DNA of 64,000 bases from Solwaraspora sp. WMMD792 (GCF_029626105.1 NZ_JARUBH010000009.1:434001-498000), one strand, 5' to 3'. Shown: positions 1 through 8,878, counted from the stretch's first letter. The notes: generated by a model from the letters alone, not told the origin. Translations and numbers: made by a program.

Positions 1-1080
1 ACCAACGGTGGCTCGGGCTGGCCGACCGCGTACTGTGACGCGCTGGCCCGCTACGAGACCGCCACCCGGGGCAGCGGCCTCAACGCCACCTGGCTCAACT
101 TCACCGGCAATGACACCATCACCTCGGTGGTGGTCCGCGACGGCATCGCTTACACCGGTGGGCACTTCCGCTGGCTGAACAACCCGAACCGCAGCGACAA
201 CGCTGGCGACGGCGCGGTCGACCGACTCGGTATCGGTGCGGTGACGGTGGCGACCGGAATGCCGGTCAACTGGAACCCGCGACGCAGCGGCGGATCGGCG
301 CTGCCGGCCGGTGCCAGCAGCTGGGGTTCCGCGGTACCGGTGCTCTGGTTCGGCTCCGACGGCCTCTACTTCGGCCACAACTCCGACGGCATGGGCAACG
401 AGTACCACGGCCGGCTGGGTATGTTCCCCGACGCGGGCGGGCGGACCATCGTGCCGCGTAACCCACCGACCGACAGCACCGGCTACCTCTACCTGGCGGC
501 GGCCAACGGCGACCTGACCAAGGTACCGTTCGACGGGGCCACGCTCGGCGCGGCGACCATCACCAACCAGCCCAACCTGGTCGACGCCGGCGCGGTGTGG
601 CGGGTGCACGACCGAATCTTCTGGGCCCGCCCGGTCGCCGGCACCGAGACCGGCAGCCGGCTGGACATCTCGATCTTCAACGGCAGCAGCGTCGGCGGGC
701 CGTGGGAGAGCTCGGGCTACAACTCCTGGTTCGACGCGTTGTCGCTGAACGCGGCGTTCTACCTGGACGGCCGGCTCTACTACACCCGCTCCGGCAGCGG
801 CAACAACCAGCTGTTCTACCGGTACTTCGAACTCGACGGCAACTATCTCGGCGCCACCGAGTTCACCGTGCCGACCGACGGCGTCACCTGGAGCTCGGTC
901 CGTGGCATGGCCTGGGTGGCCGGCAGCATCGTGTTCGGCTCGTCCGACGGGCGGCTGCGAGCGGTGCCGTTCGATCCGACCGCCGACGTCGCGGTGGCCG
1001 GCACCTCGGTGACCGTGCTGGCCGAGCCCGACCCGGCGCTCGACTGGACCAACCGGTCGATGTTCTTCGCGGCCGAGTGA
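1..1080 (+). CDS. Secreted beta-propeller-like protein, 3' end (partial)
   Basis: The reading frame is open from the first base, so the start lies outside the window and 359 codons are visible. The protein is rich in Gly, Asn, Trp and Tyr, with repeating blade-like units (for example VVRDGIAYTGGHFRWL and LNAAFYLDGRLYYTRSG). This resembles delta-60/kelch-type propellers of secreted actinomycete proteins. There are no membrane segments in the visible part and it ends in a soluble tail (MFFAAE). It lies 111 bp upstream of the polysaccharide genes on the same strand, so a role at the cell surface or in polysaccharide binding is inferred only. No catalytic motif is recognised. Confidence 0.6.
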   Translation, partial: TNGGSGWPTAYCDALARYETATRGSGLNATWLNFTGNDTITSVVVRDGIAYTGGHFRWLNNPNRSDNAGDGAVDRLGIGAVTVATGMPVNWNPRRSGGSALPAGASSWGSAVPVLWFGSDGLYFGHNSDGMGNEYHGRLGMFPDAGGRTIVPRNPPTDSTGYLYLAAANGDLTKVPFDGATLGAATITNQPNLVDAGAVWRVHDRIFWARPVAGTETGSRLDISIFNGSSVGGPWESSGYNSWFDALSLNAAFYLDGRLYYTRSGSGNNQLFYRYFELDGNYLGATEFTVPTDGVTWSSVRGMAWVAGSIVFGSSDGRLRAVPFDPTADVAVAGTSVTVLAEPDPALDWTNRSMFFAAE

Positions 1081-1191
1081 CCTGGCGGTAGACCGCCCGG
1101 TGACCGGAGGTGGGCCGGCGGCAGCACCGAGGCTGCCGGCCCACCGGCCATTTTGTATGGTGAGGCATCGTTGCACAGGGGAGGCGGACCG

Positions 1192-1740
1192 GTGGGGTCG
1201 AGCACACGTCGGCACGGCGCGTTGCTGCGGGTGTTGTTCGCCGTCAAACGGACCTACTACCAGCTGCGCTATCCCCGGCTGCGGCTCGGCCGGGACGTCG
1301 AGATCCGGGGCCGGGTCCGGCTGCGCCGAGGGGTACGGGTGACGATCGGCGACCGGACCCGGCTCAACAAGCTGGTCCGCTTCGCCGGCACGGGTGAGGT
1401 CACCGTCGGTGCCGACTGCCTGCTCAACGCCACCTGGATCGGCAGTTGGACCAGCGTCGAGGTCGGCGACCGCTGTCTGCTGTCCGACTGTGAACTGATG
1501 GACAACGACTTCCACAATCTCCCGCCGCAGCTGCGGCACGCACCGCCCGGCCCGGCGACCCGGGCACCGATCGTCGTCGGGGACAACGTCTGGATCGGGG
1601 CGCACGTCCTGGTGATGAAGGGCGTCCGGATCGGCCACGACAGCGTCGTCGGGGCCGGCACGGTGGTTCGCGTCGACGTACCTGACCGGGTCGTCGTGAT
1701 CGGCAATCCGCAGCAGATTGTGAAGAAGTTCGATGAGTGA
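1192..1740 (+). CDS. Left-handed beta-helix (hexapeptide) acyltransferase
   Basis: Predicted O-acetyl/acyltransferase of 182 residues that would decorate a sugar or polysaccharide intermediate in the cytoplasm. Imperfect hexapeptide repeats run through most of the chain (VRLRRGVRVTIGDRTRL, then IVVGDNVWIGAHVLVMKGVRIG). The closing segment GAGTVVRVDVPDRVVVIGNP is typical of the NodL/LacA/WbbJ group. I chose GTG 1192 because GGGGAGG lies about 7 bases upstream. An in-frame ATG at 1153 has no ribosome site. It overlaps the next gene by 8 bp, so the two are cotranscribed. The acceptor cannot be told from sequence. Confidence 0.85.
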   Translation: MGSSTRRHGALLRVLFAVKRTYYQLRYPRLRLGRDVEIRGRVRLRRGVRVTIGDRTRLNKLVRFAGTGEVTVGADCLLNATWIGSWTSVEVGDRCLLSDCELMDNDFHNLPPQLRHAPPGPATRAPIVVGDNVWIGAHVLVMKGVRIGHDSVVGAGTVVRVDVPDRVVVIGNPQQIVKKFDE

Positions 1741-3481
1741 CCAGCCAGCCCGGACCGTGACCCTCACCGACCTGCTGCGGATCCCGAGTCTGCGGTGGAT
1801 GACGGTCGTCGCGGGTGCCGCGACCGGCCTGCTGTTGGCGATCGGCTACCTGGTGGTGGCCCCACCCGCCGCCTCGGCCACCGCGGTCGTCGCGGTCCGG
1901 CCGGTGGTCACCGACGCCTTCACCTATCCCGGGGCCGGTGCCGACCGTTCGGTCAACATGAACGTCGAGAGTGGCATCGCGGCCAGCACCGAGGTGCTTT
2001 CCCGGATCGCCGAGGCCCGGTCCTCCGACGTCGTGGAGGTCCGCCGGGCGCTGGAGATCGAGGTCCCCACCGGCGGCCAGATCCTACGGTTCACCTACTC
2101 GACCGGCACGGTCGACGACGCCGTCGACACCGTGAACCTGGCTGCCGCCACCTACCTGCAGGTCCGCCAGGAGATGTACGAGCGGCAGCGGACCGACATG
2201 CTGGCCTCCTACGACGAGAGCATCGTCAAGGTCGCCGAGCAGCAGGACGCGGCGCAGAGTCGGGTCGCCAACGCGAACAGCACCCCGGCGGCCGACGCCG
2301 CGCTGGCCGAGTTCGGCTCGCTGAGCAACCAGCTGACCGAGCTCAACGCGGCCCGTACCGAGATCGCCGCGATCGACGTCACGCCCGGCTGGATCACCCA
2401 AAGTGCCCAGCAGCAGCTGTCCACCGACGGTCCGCCCGGGATCCTGTACCTGGTGGCCGGTCTGCTGGTCGGCGCGGTGCTCGGGGTGCTGCTGACCTAC
2501 CTGCGGGAGTCGGTGGACCGGCGGATCCGCAGCGAGGCGGAGGCCAGCGAGGTCGCCGGGCTGCCGCTGCTGGGCACCGTACGCCGCCGCGGGTTGCGGG
2601 TCGACGCGCGTACCGTCGATGCCGACGTCCGGTACGTCGGCATGGCCATCGCCGAACAGCTCCGCCAGGCGGTCCGTACCCCGGTGGTGGTGATCTCGTC
2701 GCGCAACCGGGAGGACACCACCCCGATGACCGCGAGCCTCGCCGTCGCACTCGCCGCCGACGGGCGGGACGTCTACATCGGCGACGACAGTCACCGGGTG
2801 ACCGCGCTGCGCGACGCGCTGCTCGCCGACCGGCGCCGGGTGCCGTCCGGGCCGTTCGTGCCGGCCCAGCCGGGTGGCGCGGCACCGGCCCAGTCGGGTG
2901 CTGCGGCACCGACCCAGCCGAATGCTGCGGCACCGGCCCAGTCGGGTGGCGCGGAGCAGCGTCCCGGCGACAGCGGCGACCCGGAGAGCACCCTGATCTT
3001 CTCCCTGCCCAACGTCGACCAGGACCGCACGGTGATCCTGCCCCGGGTGACCGACACGGCGGACGCCCCGGCGGGTCCCGCCCGGCGCCCGTCACCCCGG
3101 CCGACCCCGGGTACCGGGCAGTCCCAGCCGTCGGGCGGGGACCGGTCGGCGGCCGGCGATCGCCCGGCCGGTGACGGCGGCCCGGTGGTGGCCACCATCC
3201 CGGTCCGTACGCTGCCGGCGGACGCGCTTACCGTCGGGGCCGGCATGGTCCGGATCGGCCTGTACGCCCAGGCACCGCGCGACGGGGGGATCGTGCTGTT
3301 CAACGCCCCACCGGCCGAGTCGGACGAGCGTGGCGTGCGGGAGGCGCGGACCGGCACCGCGATCGTCGTGGTCGAGCGGGACCGTACCCGGCTGGCCGAC
3401 CTGCGTCGGTTGACCGACCGGTTGCGCGCCGCCGGGGCCGAGCCGCTCGGCTTCGTGCTCACCGGCAGCGGCCGTGGTTGA
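1733..3481 (+). CDS. Wzz/YveK-like polysaccharide copolymerase with degenerate BY-kinase domain
   Basis: 582 residues. The N-terminal half has two membrane segments (about residues 22-45 and 236-257) around an extracytoplasmic helical region, the layout of Wzz-type chain-length regulators. After the second segment comes a ParA/BY-kinase-like fold. Its first strand (VVVISSRNREDTTP, near residue 317) aligns with a Walker A strand but has lost the GKT residues. An Ala/Pro/Gln-rich insertion of about 130 residues follows, including four 8-residue repeats. The fold then resumes with GIVLFNAPPAES and ends at GFVLTGSG. It is probably a structural copolymerase without kinase activity. It overlaps both neighbours by 8 bp. 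Confidence 0.8.
   Translation: MSDQPARTVTLTDLLRIPSLRWMTVVAGAATGLLLAIGYLVVAPPAASATAVVAVRPVVTDAFTYPGAGADRSVNMNVESGIAASTEVLSRIAEARSSDVVEVRRALEIEVPTGGQILRFTYSTGTVDDAVDTVNLAAATYLQVRQEMYERQRTDMLASYDESIVKVAEQQDAAQSRVANANSTPAADAALAEFGSLSNQLTELNAARTEIAAIDVTPGWITQSAQQQLSTDGPPGILYLVAGLLVGAVLGVLLTYLRESVDRRIRSEAEASEVAGLPLLGTVRRRGLRVDARTVDADVRYVGMAIAEQLRQAVRTPVVVISSRNREDTTPMTASLAVALAADGRDVYIGDDSHRVTALRDALLADRRRVPSGPFVPAQPGGAAPAQSGAAAPTQPNAAAPAQSGGAEQRPGDSGDPESTLIFSLPNVDQDRTVILPRVTDTADAPAGPARRPSPRPTPGTGQSQPSGGDRSAAGDRPAGDGGPVVATIPVRTLPADALTVGAGMVRIGLYAQAPRDGGIVLFNAPPAESDERGVREARTGTAIVVVERDRTRLADLRRLTDRLRAAGAEPLGFVLTGSGRG
2861..2956 (+). repeat. Four tandem 24-bp units coding PAQ(P/S)GGAA-like repeats
   Basis: Units begin at 2861, 2885, 2909 and 2933 and encode PAQPGGAA, PAQSGAAA, PTQPNAAA and PAQSGGAE. 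They lie in the disordered insertion of the copolymerase gene. In-frame copy-number change here would alter linker length without a frameshift. Confidence 0.85.
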
Positions 3482-4772
3482 CCAGGCCCGGCACCCCCCG
3501 GCGCTGCCGATCTGGCCGCTGTGGCTGATGTTCGGCCTGGTGCCGGTCTGGTGGCTCAGCGGGCTGTTCTACTTCGGCTGGCCGGTGTTCGGCGCGCTGC
3601 TGCTGATCGTCATGTTCGTCCGGGGACGGATCCCGTTGCCCGCCGGCGCCGGGCTCTGGCTGGCCTTCCTGGCCCTCGTGGTGGTCAGCGCCACCCAACT
3701 GGCCGACGTCGGCGCGCTGCTCACCTTCACCTTCCGGTTGTTGTTCTACGTCACCGCGATCGTCGTCTGCTGCTACGTGTACACGATGGCGCGGGAGCGG
3801 GACGCGTTGACGGTGGTGCTCGGCCCGCTGTGCGCGTTCTTCGTCGCCCTGGTGTTGCTCGGCTGGCTCGGCCTGCTGATGCCCCGGTTCGGCATGGTCA
3901 CCCCGTTCGAACTGGTGCTACCGGGTGGGTTGTCCGGCAACCCGTTCATCCGGGACATGGTGCACGCCCAGGCGACCGAGTACAGCGCCCGCTCGACCAA
4001 TCCGATCTTCCGGCCGGCGGCCCCGTTCGCCTACACCAACACGTTCGGCAGCACGTTTGCCATCACCCTGCCGGCGGTGGTGGCCTGCCTGCTGCTCGGT
4101 GCCCGAGGGCCGGCCCGGACGGTCCTGCTGGTCGCCCTGCCGTTGTCGCTGCCGCCGGCGTTCCTGACCCTCAACCGGGGCATGTTCCTCAGCCTCGGCG
4201 TCGGGCTGGCCGTGCTCGGCCTGCGGGCCGCGGCCCGGGGCAACGTCAAGGCGTTGGCGTCCATGCTCGGGATGCTGGCCGTCGGCGGGCTGGTCACCCT
4301 GTTCATTCCGATCGGCGAACTGATCGAGCGCCGGGTGAGTGTCAGCGACACCAACACCGACCGGCTGTCGCTCTACCTGGAGGTGCTGCGCTGGGTCCAG
4401 CGGTCGCCGCTGCTCGGTTTCGGTGCACCGGTGCAGGTCGACACGGTCACCGCCGACGCGCCGATCGGCACCCAGGGCCAACTGTGGGCGGTGCTGTTCA
4501 GCCACGGTATTCCGGCGTTGGTCTGCTTCATCGGCTGGTTCGTGATCGTCGGGCTCCGCTGCTGGCCGGCCCGGACGGCGGCCGCGCAGTGGCTCTCCGT
4601 CGTGCCACTGATCGGCCTGGTCCAACTGCCCTTCTACGGACTGGTCAACCAGAACCTGACTGCGATCTTCTACGTCGCCGGGGTGGCGTTGGTGCTCGTC
4701 GACCGGGAACGTCCGGGCCGCCCGCCCAGTCAGCGTCCAGTCCCGCAGCCTCTGGCCGGGGCCGTACGGTGA
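3474..4772 (+). CDS. O-antigen ligase / polysaccharide polymerase family membrane protein
   Basis: 432 residues, almost entirely hydrophobic, with about 10-12 predicted membrane helices and one larger external loop between them (near residues 150-190). This is the topology of WaaL/Wzy-type (O-antigen ligase) proteins. The segment TLNRGMFLSLGVGLAVLGL and the late segment LYLEVLRWVQRSPLLGFGAP match the conserved Arg-bearing region and the polymerase signature seen in this family. The GTG start overlaps the copolymerase by 8 bp, and its stop overlaps the next gene by 4 bp (GTGA). It probably polymerises repeat units outside the membrane. Ligase versus polymerase cannot be separated here. Confidence 0.8.
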   Translation: MVDQARHPPALPIWPLWLMFGLVPVWWLSGLFYFGWPVFGALLLIVMFVRGRIPLPAGAGLWLAFLALVVVSATQLADVGALLTFTFRLLFYVTAIVVCCYVYTMARERDALTVVLGPLCAFFVALVLLGWLGLLMPRFGMVTPFELVLPGGLSGNPFIRDMVHAQATEYSARSTNPIFRPAAPFAYTNTFGSTFAITLPAVVACLLLGARGPARTVLLVALPLSLPPAFLTLNRGMFLSLGVGLAVLGLRAAARGNVKALASMLGMLAVGGLVTLFIPIGELIERRVSVSDTNTDRLSLYLEVLRWVQRSPLLGFGAPVQVDTVTADAPIGTQGQLWAVLFSHGIPALVCFIGWFVIVGLRCWPARTAAAQWLSVVPLIGLVQLPFYGLVNQNLTAIFYVAGVALVLVDRERPGRPPSQRPVPQPLAGAVR

Positions 4773-6268
4773 CCGCCGCCACCGATCAGCGGGAGACCCG
4801 GCGTAGCGCCCGCAGCGGCGCCATCGGACTGGCCGGCGCGGCGGTCAGCGGGCTGTTCGGCTTCGTCCTGGCGGTGGTCATCACCCGCGGCTACGGGCCA
4901 ACCGGCGCGGGCGCGTTCTTCGCCGCCGTCGGACTGCTCACCGTGGCCACTGCGGTCTGCACCCTGGGGGCCGAGACGGGACTGCTCTGGGCGTTGCCCC
5001 GGCGCCGTACCGGCGCCACCGGGGACGCCGCCCGGATGCTGCCGGTGGCGTTGCTGCCGCCGCTGGTGTTCGCCATCGTGGTGGCCGTCGTCGGGCTGCT
5101 GGTCGCCCCGCAGCTCGCGGACGGCCTGTTCGACCGGGCGAGCACGGAGACCGTACGCCTGGTTCAGCTCTGCGCGGTCGGGTTGCCGGTGCTGGTCGCC
5201 ACCGGTCTGATGCTCGCGGCCGTACGCGGAGTCCGACCGATCGGCGGCTACGTGGCGGTGCAGTTCTTCCTGCTGCCGATCGGCCGGCCGGTGCTGGTCG
5301 GCCTCGCCGCGCTGGCCAGCGGCGCAGTGCTGCTCGGGTTGGCCGGCTGGCTGGTGCCGGCGCTGGCCGCCCTGCTGGTCTGCGCCGGTCTGGTCGCCGG
5401 ACCGCTCGGTCTGGGGCGCGGCGCCCGACTGCGTGCCGGGTCGGCGGACTGGCGTGGCTTCTGGCGGTTCGCGCTGCCGAGGGCCGGCTCGGCCGCCATC
5501 GACGCGGGCAGCATGTGGATCGGGGTGCTGCTGGCTGTCGCGCTGGCCGGGCAGGCCGAGGCGGGCATCTTCGGCGCGGTCGGTCGGTACATCCTGGCCG
5601 GGCAGCTCGCCCTGCAGGGGCTGCGGGTCGCGGTCGCGCCGCAGCTGTCCCGGCTGCTCGGCGCGGACCGGCCGGCCGAGGCGGCGGCGGTGCACCGGCA
5701 GACCACCAGCTGGGCGATCGTGCTCTCCTGGCCGGTCTATCTGCTGCTGGCGGTCTTCGCGCCGGGTTTCCTGAGCATCTTCGGGCCGGAGTTCGCCGCC
5801 GGCGCCACGGCGATGACGGTGCTGGCGGTCGCGATGCTGGTGAACGTCGCGGTCGGCAACGTGCAGACGTTGTTGCTGATGAGTGGTCACAGCGGCCTGC
5901 ACCTGGTGGCCACGCTGGTGAATCTGACGGCGACGGTGTCGTTGGCGTTCTGGCTGGTGCCCCGGCACGGGGTGCTCGGCATGGCGGTGGCCTGGGCCAC
6001 CGGGATCGTGCTGGAGAACCTGATCGCGGCGACCGCCGCCCGGCTGGTGGTCGGGCAACCACTGGTGGACCGCCCGGTGTCGGTGGCGGCGGCGGCGACG
6101 TTGGCCGGCGTCGGGGCGGTCAGCGTGGTCGCGGTCGCTGCGGCCGGCCGGGACGTGGCCGGCCTCGGTACCGCGTTGGCTCTGGTCGGCGCGGTCGTGA
6201 TCGTAATGTCGGCGCTGCCGGGTGTGCGGCGCCGGGTGTGGCGCAGCGTCAGACAGAGAGGTGGGTGA
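4769..6268 (+). CDS. Wzx-like polysaccharide flippase (MOP superfamily)
   Basis: 499 residues with about 14 membrane helices and the N-terminal pattern RSARSGAIGLAGAAVSGLFG followed by VVITRGYGPTGAGAFFAAVG. This is typical of lipid-linked oligosaccharide flippases (RfbX/MATE-like). The start is GTG 4769, in a 4-bp overlap with the polymerase stop. The frame is open far upstream of this point, but that part runs antisense-like through the polymerase gene and is not coding. It would move undecaprenyl-linked repeat units across the membrane for the polymerase just upstream. Confidence 0.85.
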   Translation: MTAATDQRETRRSARSGAIGLAGAAVSGLFGFVLAVVITRGYGPTGAGAFFAAVGLLTVATAVCTLGAETGLLWALPRRRTGATGDAARMLPVALLPPLVFAIVVAVVGLLVAPQLADGLFDRASTETVRLVQLCAVGLPVLVATGLMLAAVRGVRPIGGYVAVQFFLLPIGRPVLVGLAALASGAVLLGLAGWLVPALAALLVCAGLVAGPLGLGRGARLRAGSADWRGFWRFALPRAGSAAIDAGSMWIGVLLAVALAGQAEAGIFGAVGRYILAGQLALQGLRVAVAPQLSRLLGADRPAEAAAVHRQTTSWAIVLSWPVYLLLAVFAPGFLSIFGPEFAAGATAMTVLAVAMLVNVAVGNVQTLLLMSGHSGLHLVATLVNLTATVSLAFWLVPRHGVLGMAVAWATGIVLENLIAATAARLVVGQPLVDRPVSVAAAATLAGVGAVSVVAVAAAGRDVAGLGTALALVGAVVIVMSALPGVRRRVWRSVRQRGG

Positions 6269-6275
6269 GACGGCC

Positions 6276-7178
6276 ATGGCGTCCATCAGGGACCGCATCA
6301 AGCAGGCGGTACCGACCCAGGTGACCGACCGGGTACGCGAGTCGATGGTGCACTACGGAGTACGTACCAGTCACCGTCGCCCGCTGCCGGACTTCCTGAT
6401 CATCGGCACGAAGCGCGGCGGCACCACGTCGCTGTGGAACTACCTGATCCAGCATCCGCTGGTACCGCGGCTCTTCCCGGCCTGGAACACCAAGGCCACC
6501 CACTACTTCGAGGAGCACTGGTCGCGGGGGGAGGCGTGGTACCGGTCGCACTTTCCCACCGAGCGTCAGCGCGCCGCGCTGACCGCCCGGTACGGCGGCC
6601 CGGTCCGTGCCGGTGAGGCCGCTCCGCTGTACATGTTCCACCCGACGGCCGCCGAGCGGGTCCAGCAACTGCTGCCCCAGGTACGGCTGATCGTGCTGCT
6701 GCGCGATCCGGTGGAGCGGGCGTACTCGCACTGGAAGGAGCGGCGGACCGAGGGCAAGGAGCCGCTGGACTTCCCGCAGGCGTTGGCGAGCGAGCCGGAG
6801 CGGACCGCCGGTGAGCGCGACCGGCTGATCGCCGACCCGAACTACTTCTCCGAGCCGTACGACTGGTACACCTACCGGGCGCGCGGGCGCTACCTGGAGC
6901 ATCTCGAGCCCTGGCTGGACCGGTTCGACCGCGCCCAGTTCCTCTTCCTGACCAGCGAGGAGTTCTACCGCGACACCCGGTCGGCCTATCTGCGTACCCT
7001 CGATTTCCTCGGCCTGCCCGGGCATGAGCTGCCGACGTTCAAGGTGTACAACGACCGCCGGTCGGCGCCGATGGACGACGCGCTGCGTGCCGAGCTGACC
7101 GCCTACTACCAGCCGCACAACGAGGCGCTGGCGCAGCGGCTGGGGTTGCGGCTGGACTGGGCCGGGTCGCCGCGATGA
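6276..7178 (+). CDS. PAPS-dependent sulfotransferase
   Basis: 300-residue cytosolic enzyme. It carries the 5'-phosphosulfate-binding loop (IIGTKRGGTTSLWNYL, near residues 42-57) and the 3'-phosphate-binding motif (LIVLLRDPVERAYSHW), both diagnostic of the Sulfotransfer_1/3 group. I chose ATG 6276; an in-frame GTG at 6261 is an alternative. It follows the flippase by 7 bp and overlaps the next gene by 4 bp (ATGA). Its location implies that the exported polysaccharide, or a surface glycan, is sulfated. The acceptor is unknown. Confidence 0.9.
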   Translation: MASIRDRIKQAVPTQVTDRVRESMVHYGVRTSHRRPLPDFLIIGTKRGGTTSLWNYLIQHPLVPRLFPAWNTKATHYFEEHWSRGEAWYRSHFPTERQRAALTARYGGPVRAGEAAPLYMFHPTAAERVQQLLPQVRLIVLLRDPVERAYSHWKERRTEGKEPLDFPQALASEPERTAGERDRLIADPNYFSEPYDWYTYRARGRYLEHLEPWLDRFDRAQFLFLTSEEFYRDTRSAYLRTLDFLGLPGHELPTFKVYNDRRSAPMDDALRAELTAYYQPHNEALAQRLGLRLDWAGSPR

Positions 7179-8512
7179 CCGGCACCGACCCGCGTCGCCG
7201 CGACGACGGTCTCGGCTGGGTGACCCGGGCGGTCTTCCCGGACGAACGGGTGCGGCTGACGCTGCTGCCGGCCGGGGCGTCGCAGCCGGCGCTGGATCCA
7301 GCCGACCGGCTGCTGGCCCGGTACGCGGTGGTGCCGTCGCCGGCCCGGGCCCGGTTCCTGTTGCCGTTGGGGCCGCGTCGGGTGACCGCCGCCTCGGTCT
7401 GGGCGTACAACGCGCTGCGCCCGCTGCGGGTGCGGCTGCCCCGGGCGTTGCTCGGTCTGGCGGCCCGGACCGGGGTGCTGCAGGTGACCCGGCCGGCGGT
7501 GCTGACCGTGTCGGCCGGGCCGGAGCCGGCCGGGCAGTTGACGCTGGTCGACCATCTGGCGGCGCACTCCGGCGGGGCGCGCTGGTACGCGGCGATCGGG
7601 GTCCGTCCGCCGGACCCGAACCACAAGCCGACGGTGCAGCTGTTCGACGAGGCCGGCCGGCCACGCGGCTACGCCAAGATCGGTTGGAACGACGCCACCC
7701 GGGAACTGGTCCGTGCCGAGGCCGCCGCGTTGGCGGCGGTGGCGCCGGTCGCGGGGGTGGGCGACCATCCGGTGGTGCCGAGGTTGCTGGCCGCAGGCGA
7801 GTGGTCCGGTCAGGCGGTCACCGTCGTCGAACCGCTGCCCGCCGACGTGCGGGGGGTCGGGGTGGGCGAGCCGCCGCAGGTCGCGGCGGTGCTGGCGGTC
7901 GCCCGGCGGGGTGGTGCGCCGGCCGCGCCGCGGCCGCTGGCCGGCTCGGCATTCCTGGACCGGCTGCGGCGGACGGCCGCTGCGGCCGCCAGTGACCCCG
8001 ACGGTACGGCGGCGGCCGGTCGACCCGACGGTACGCCGGCGGCCGGCGGGCCTGCCGCCGGCGCCGCCGACCCGCTGGCCGGACGCCGGCTGGCAGCGGC
8101 GGTGGAACGGCTGGCCGAGCGGTTCGAACAGGTGCGGGTCGAGTTCGGTCACTGGCACGGCGACTGGGTGCCGTGGAATCTCGGCCGGTACGCCGGCCGG
8201 CTGGTCGCCTGGGACTGGGAGCACAGTGGCCCCGAGGTACCGGTCGGCTTTGACCTGGCGCACGATGCCTTCCAGCGCAAACTGGTGCTCGACGGGGCTC
8301 CGGCGGCGAGCGCGGCGGCTGCTGTGGACGCCCAACTGCACCGGCTGGCCCCAGCGTTGGGTGTGGACGCCGAGCGGCGGCGGCTGATCGTCCAGAGTTA
8401 CCTGATTGAGATGTGGCTACGGACCTGGCGGCTGGCGGCTGGCGGCGCCGGTTGGAATCCGGCGCTGCACCCGGCGCTGCTGGACGTGATCGAGCAGCGG
8501 GGCGCCGACTGA
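7175..8512 (+). CDS. Aminoglycoside-phosphotransferase-fold protein in the polysaccharide locus
   Basis: 445 residues. The C-terminal half has the APH/choline-kinase catalytic loop HGDWVPWN (His328-Gly-Asp330, Asn335) followed by WDWEHSGPE, which takes the place of the metal-binding DxD/DFE motif. The N-terminal 200 residues contain GARWYAAIGVRPPDPNHKP and a KPTVQLFD strand, consistent with a nucleotide-binding lobe. A low-complexity Ala/Gly/Asp linker lies near residues 270-300. The family phosphorylates small hydroxyl substrates such as sugars, choline or antibiotics. The context suggests a sugar or lipid head group rather than drug resistance. It is the last gene of the first run, before a 366-bp gap. 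Confidence 0.7.
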   Translation: MTGTDPRRRDDGLGWVTRAVFPDERVRLTLLPAGASQPALDPADRLLARYAVVPSPARARFLLPLGPRRVTAASVWAYNALRPLRVRLPRALLGLAARTGVLQVTRPAVLTVSAGPEPAGQLTLVDHLAAHSGGARWYAAIGVRPPDPNHKPTVQLFDEAGRPRGYAKIGWNDATRELVRAEAAALAAVAPVAGVGDHPVVPRLLAAGEWSGQAVTVVEPLPADVRGVGVGEPPQVAAVLAVARRGGAPAAPRPLAGSAFLDRLRRTAAAAASDPDGTAAAGRPDGTPAAGGPAAGAADPLAGRRLAAAVERLAERFEQVRVEFGHWHGDWVPWNLGRYAGRLVAWDWEHSGPEVPVGFDLAHDAFQRKLVLDGAPAASAAAAVDAQLHRLAPALGVDAERRRLIVQSYLIEMWLRTWRLAAGGAGWNPALHPALLDVIEQRGAD

Positions 8513-8527
8513 CAGTTGCCCTGGATC

Positions 8528-8544
8528 GTCTCATATATTGAGAC
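8528..8544. promoter_or_regulatory. Inverted repeat, candidate operator or weak hairpin
   Basis: GTCTCATATATTGAGAC has 6-bp perfect arms and a 5-bp AT spacer, 16 bases after the stop of the upstream gene. The arms are too short and AT-rich for a good terminator, so a dimeric regulator site is the likelier reading. Confidence 0.4.
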
Positions 8545-8634
8545 ACCTTTGTCGTGTGCCCGACGTCAGGATTGTCGATCATGTGATTGCCAGCTTGTCG
8601 GCGGTGGCGCCGGGGGTCTGCTTACCTACTAATC

Positions 8635-8649
8635 CTATCGAACGGATAG
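8635..8649. promoter_or_regulatory. Inverted repeat CTATC-N5-GATAG
   Basis: Perfect 5-bp arms around GAACG, about 230 bp upstream of the Alg14-like gene. A further GGATAG half-site follows near 8674. This may be a regulator-binding site; no family can be assigned. Confidence 0.3.
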
Positions 8650-8878
8650 AAGATCTCTCACATTCTTGGGCACGGATAGTAACTGCTTGTTGGAATGCTC
8701 AGTTGTCGGACGGTTTCGGTGTGTAGTTGCGAACTGTGGTGATCGGGGATGTTGTCGCAGGTCAAGTGGATCGACGGGAAGGTGTCAAGCGACCTCCGCC
8801 AATTTTCTTTCCGGCCGTGGTCGCATATATTGTTAATCCAAACAGCGGTTGGCCGGCTAGTGAACTCTGGGGGCGTCT

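Larger units (their letters stand above)
8513..8878 (+). promoter_or_regulatory. AT-richer intergenic region with two inverted repeats
   Basis: The 366 bases between the APH-like gene and the Alg14-like gene are clearly less GC-rich than their surroundings, and no supported gene lies here. Two perfect inverted repeats stand out: GTCTCA-TATAT-TGAGAC at 8528-8544 and CTATC-GAACG-GATAG at 8635-8649. The region probably holds the promoter of the glycosyltransferase run that follows. No convincing -35/-10 pair can be fixed by eye. Confidence 0.5.

Noticed and set aside
3521-4768. Long open frame upstream of the flippase, overlapping the polymerase gene
   Set aside because: It is in the wrong frame over a clear membrane protein and is Arg/Ala-rich low complexity. 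The flippase fold begins only at 4769.
7175-8512. Aminoglycoside resistance enzyme
   Set aside because: It has the APH fold, but its translational coupling inside a polysaccharide locus and its unusual N-terminal half argue against a drug-resistance role.
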